From: Hydractinia symbiolongicarpus | Taxonomy: Eukaryota; Cnidaria; Hydrozoa; Anthoathecata; Hydractiniidae | Assembly: GCF_029227915.1 (NCBI RefSeq) | Contig: NC_079881.1 | Coordinates: 24,219,501 to 24,283,500 of the forward strand | Reading direction: 5' to 3' | DNA length: 64,000 nucleotides | Part shown: positions 63,991-64,000 of the stretch, in pieces | Position numbering within the stretch: position 1 is the stretch's first letter | Layout of the letters: each line of letters begins with the position of its first letter | Made by a program: the position numbers and the translations under genes | Notes under the pieces: generated by a model | What the model was told of the DNA's origin: nothing | Databases searched by the model: none | Seen by the model: only the letters and a program-made list of their open reading frames with translations

Positions 63991-64000
63991 GCGATAGTGT
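58763..64000 (+). repeat. Satellite DNA array, same monomer family (right arm)
   Basis: The satellite resumes at ATGTAGTTAGTG, in the same orientation and close to the same phase as where it stopped before the mobile element. It runs to the end of the window, which cuts a monomer. No gene is seen here. The subtypes present (for example those with CAGTCATTTTGAG, or AGGATCCCAAAAATTAAC) also occur between 44.6 and 54.3 kb, so both arms belong to one array. Confidence 0.96.

Noticed and set aside
1-64000. Telomeric repeats, rDNA or host coding exons
   Set aside because: No short telomere-like tandem motif, rRNA-like segment or splice-bounded coding stretch was seen outside the PLE.

Overview
The window is almost entirely one tandem satellite DNA array interrupted by a single retrotransposon. 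I see no host gene, rRNA, tRNA, CRISPR array or bacterial-type operon. The satellite monomer is AT-rich, about 372 bp long, and repeats head-to-tail in one orientation for all 64 kb (roughly 165 monomers by length). This points to eukaryotic heterochromatin, such as a pericentromeric, subtelomeric or other satellite block. The inserted element is a Penelope-like element (PLE) with a reverse transcriptase and a C-terminal GIY-YIG endonuclease, which is most typical of animal genomes. I cannot name the species or the chromosomal location from sequence alone.

Layout. 1-16,160: very similar higher-order repeats (HORs), consisting of a 2,509-bp 7-mer, a 2,126-bp shortened version, then a 5,277-bp super-unit present once in full and once nearly in full. 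16,160-27,840: a patchwork of more diverged monomers with local duplications of 1,118 bp (3-mer), about 1.1-1.5 kb (dispersed 3- to 4-mer) and 372 bp (single monomer, three in a row). 27,840-33,400: a 4-mer HOR of 1,492 bp. 33,400-40,160: a 5-mer HOR of 1,863 bp, one copy expanded to a 6-mer of 2,235 bp. 40,160-44,170: a different 5-mer HOR, also 1,863 bp. 44,170-54,200: 4-, 5-, 6- and 7-mer spacings of shared monomer subtypes, with one internally deleted monomer near 52,920. 54,200-56,452: diverged single monomers. 56,453-58,762: the PLE. 58,763-64,000: satellite again, dominated by a 1,492-bp 4-mer HOR.

The PLE lies on the plus strand and is 5'-truncated inside its single ORF. Its reverse transcriptase and GIY-YIG motifs are preserved, but one in-frame TAA splits the ORF just before RT motif B. 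The 3' untranslated region has a CCAAT/TATA-like pair, two perfect hairpins and a hammerhead-ribozyme-like core, as expected if it is a piece of the PLE terminal repeat (pLTR). The element sits inside one monomer with about 10 bp of satellite missing and no visible target-site duplication. It is not repeated with the surrounding HORs, so it probably arrived after those HORs formed or lies where amplification stopped.

The satellite has no convincing coding capacity. The main interest is its nested HOR structure, with shared deletion and indel junctions that trace unequal crossing over, and the PLE with its ribozyme-like 3' end. All lengths and periods come from reading matching landmarks by eye; no alignment or database search was run.
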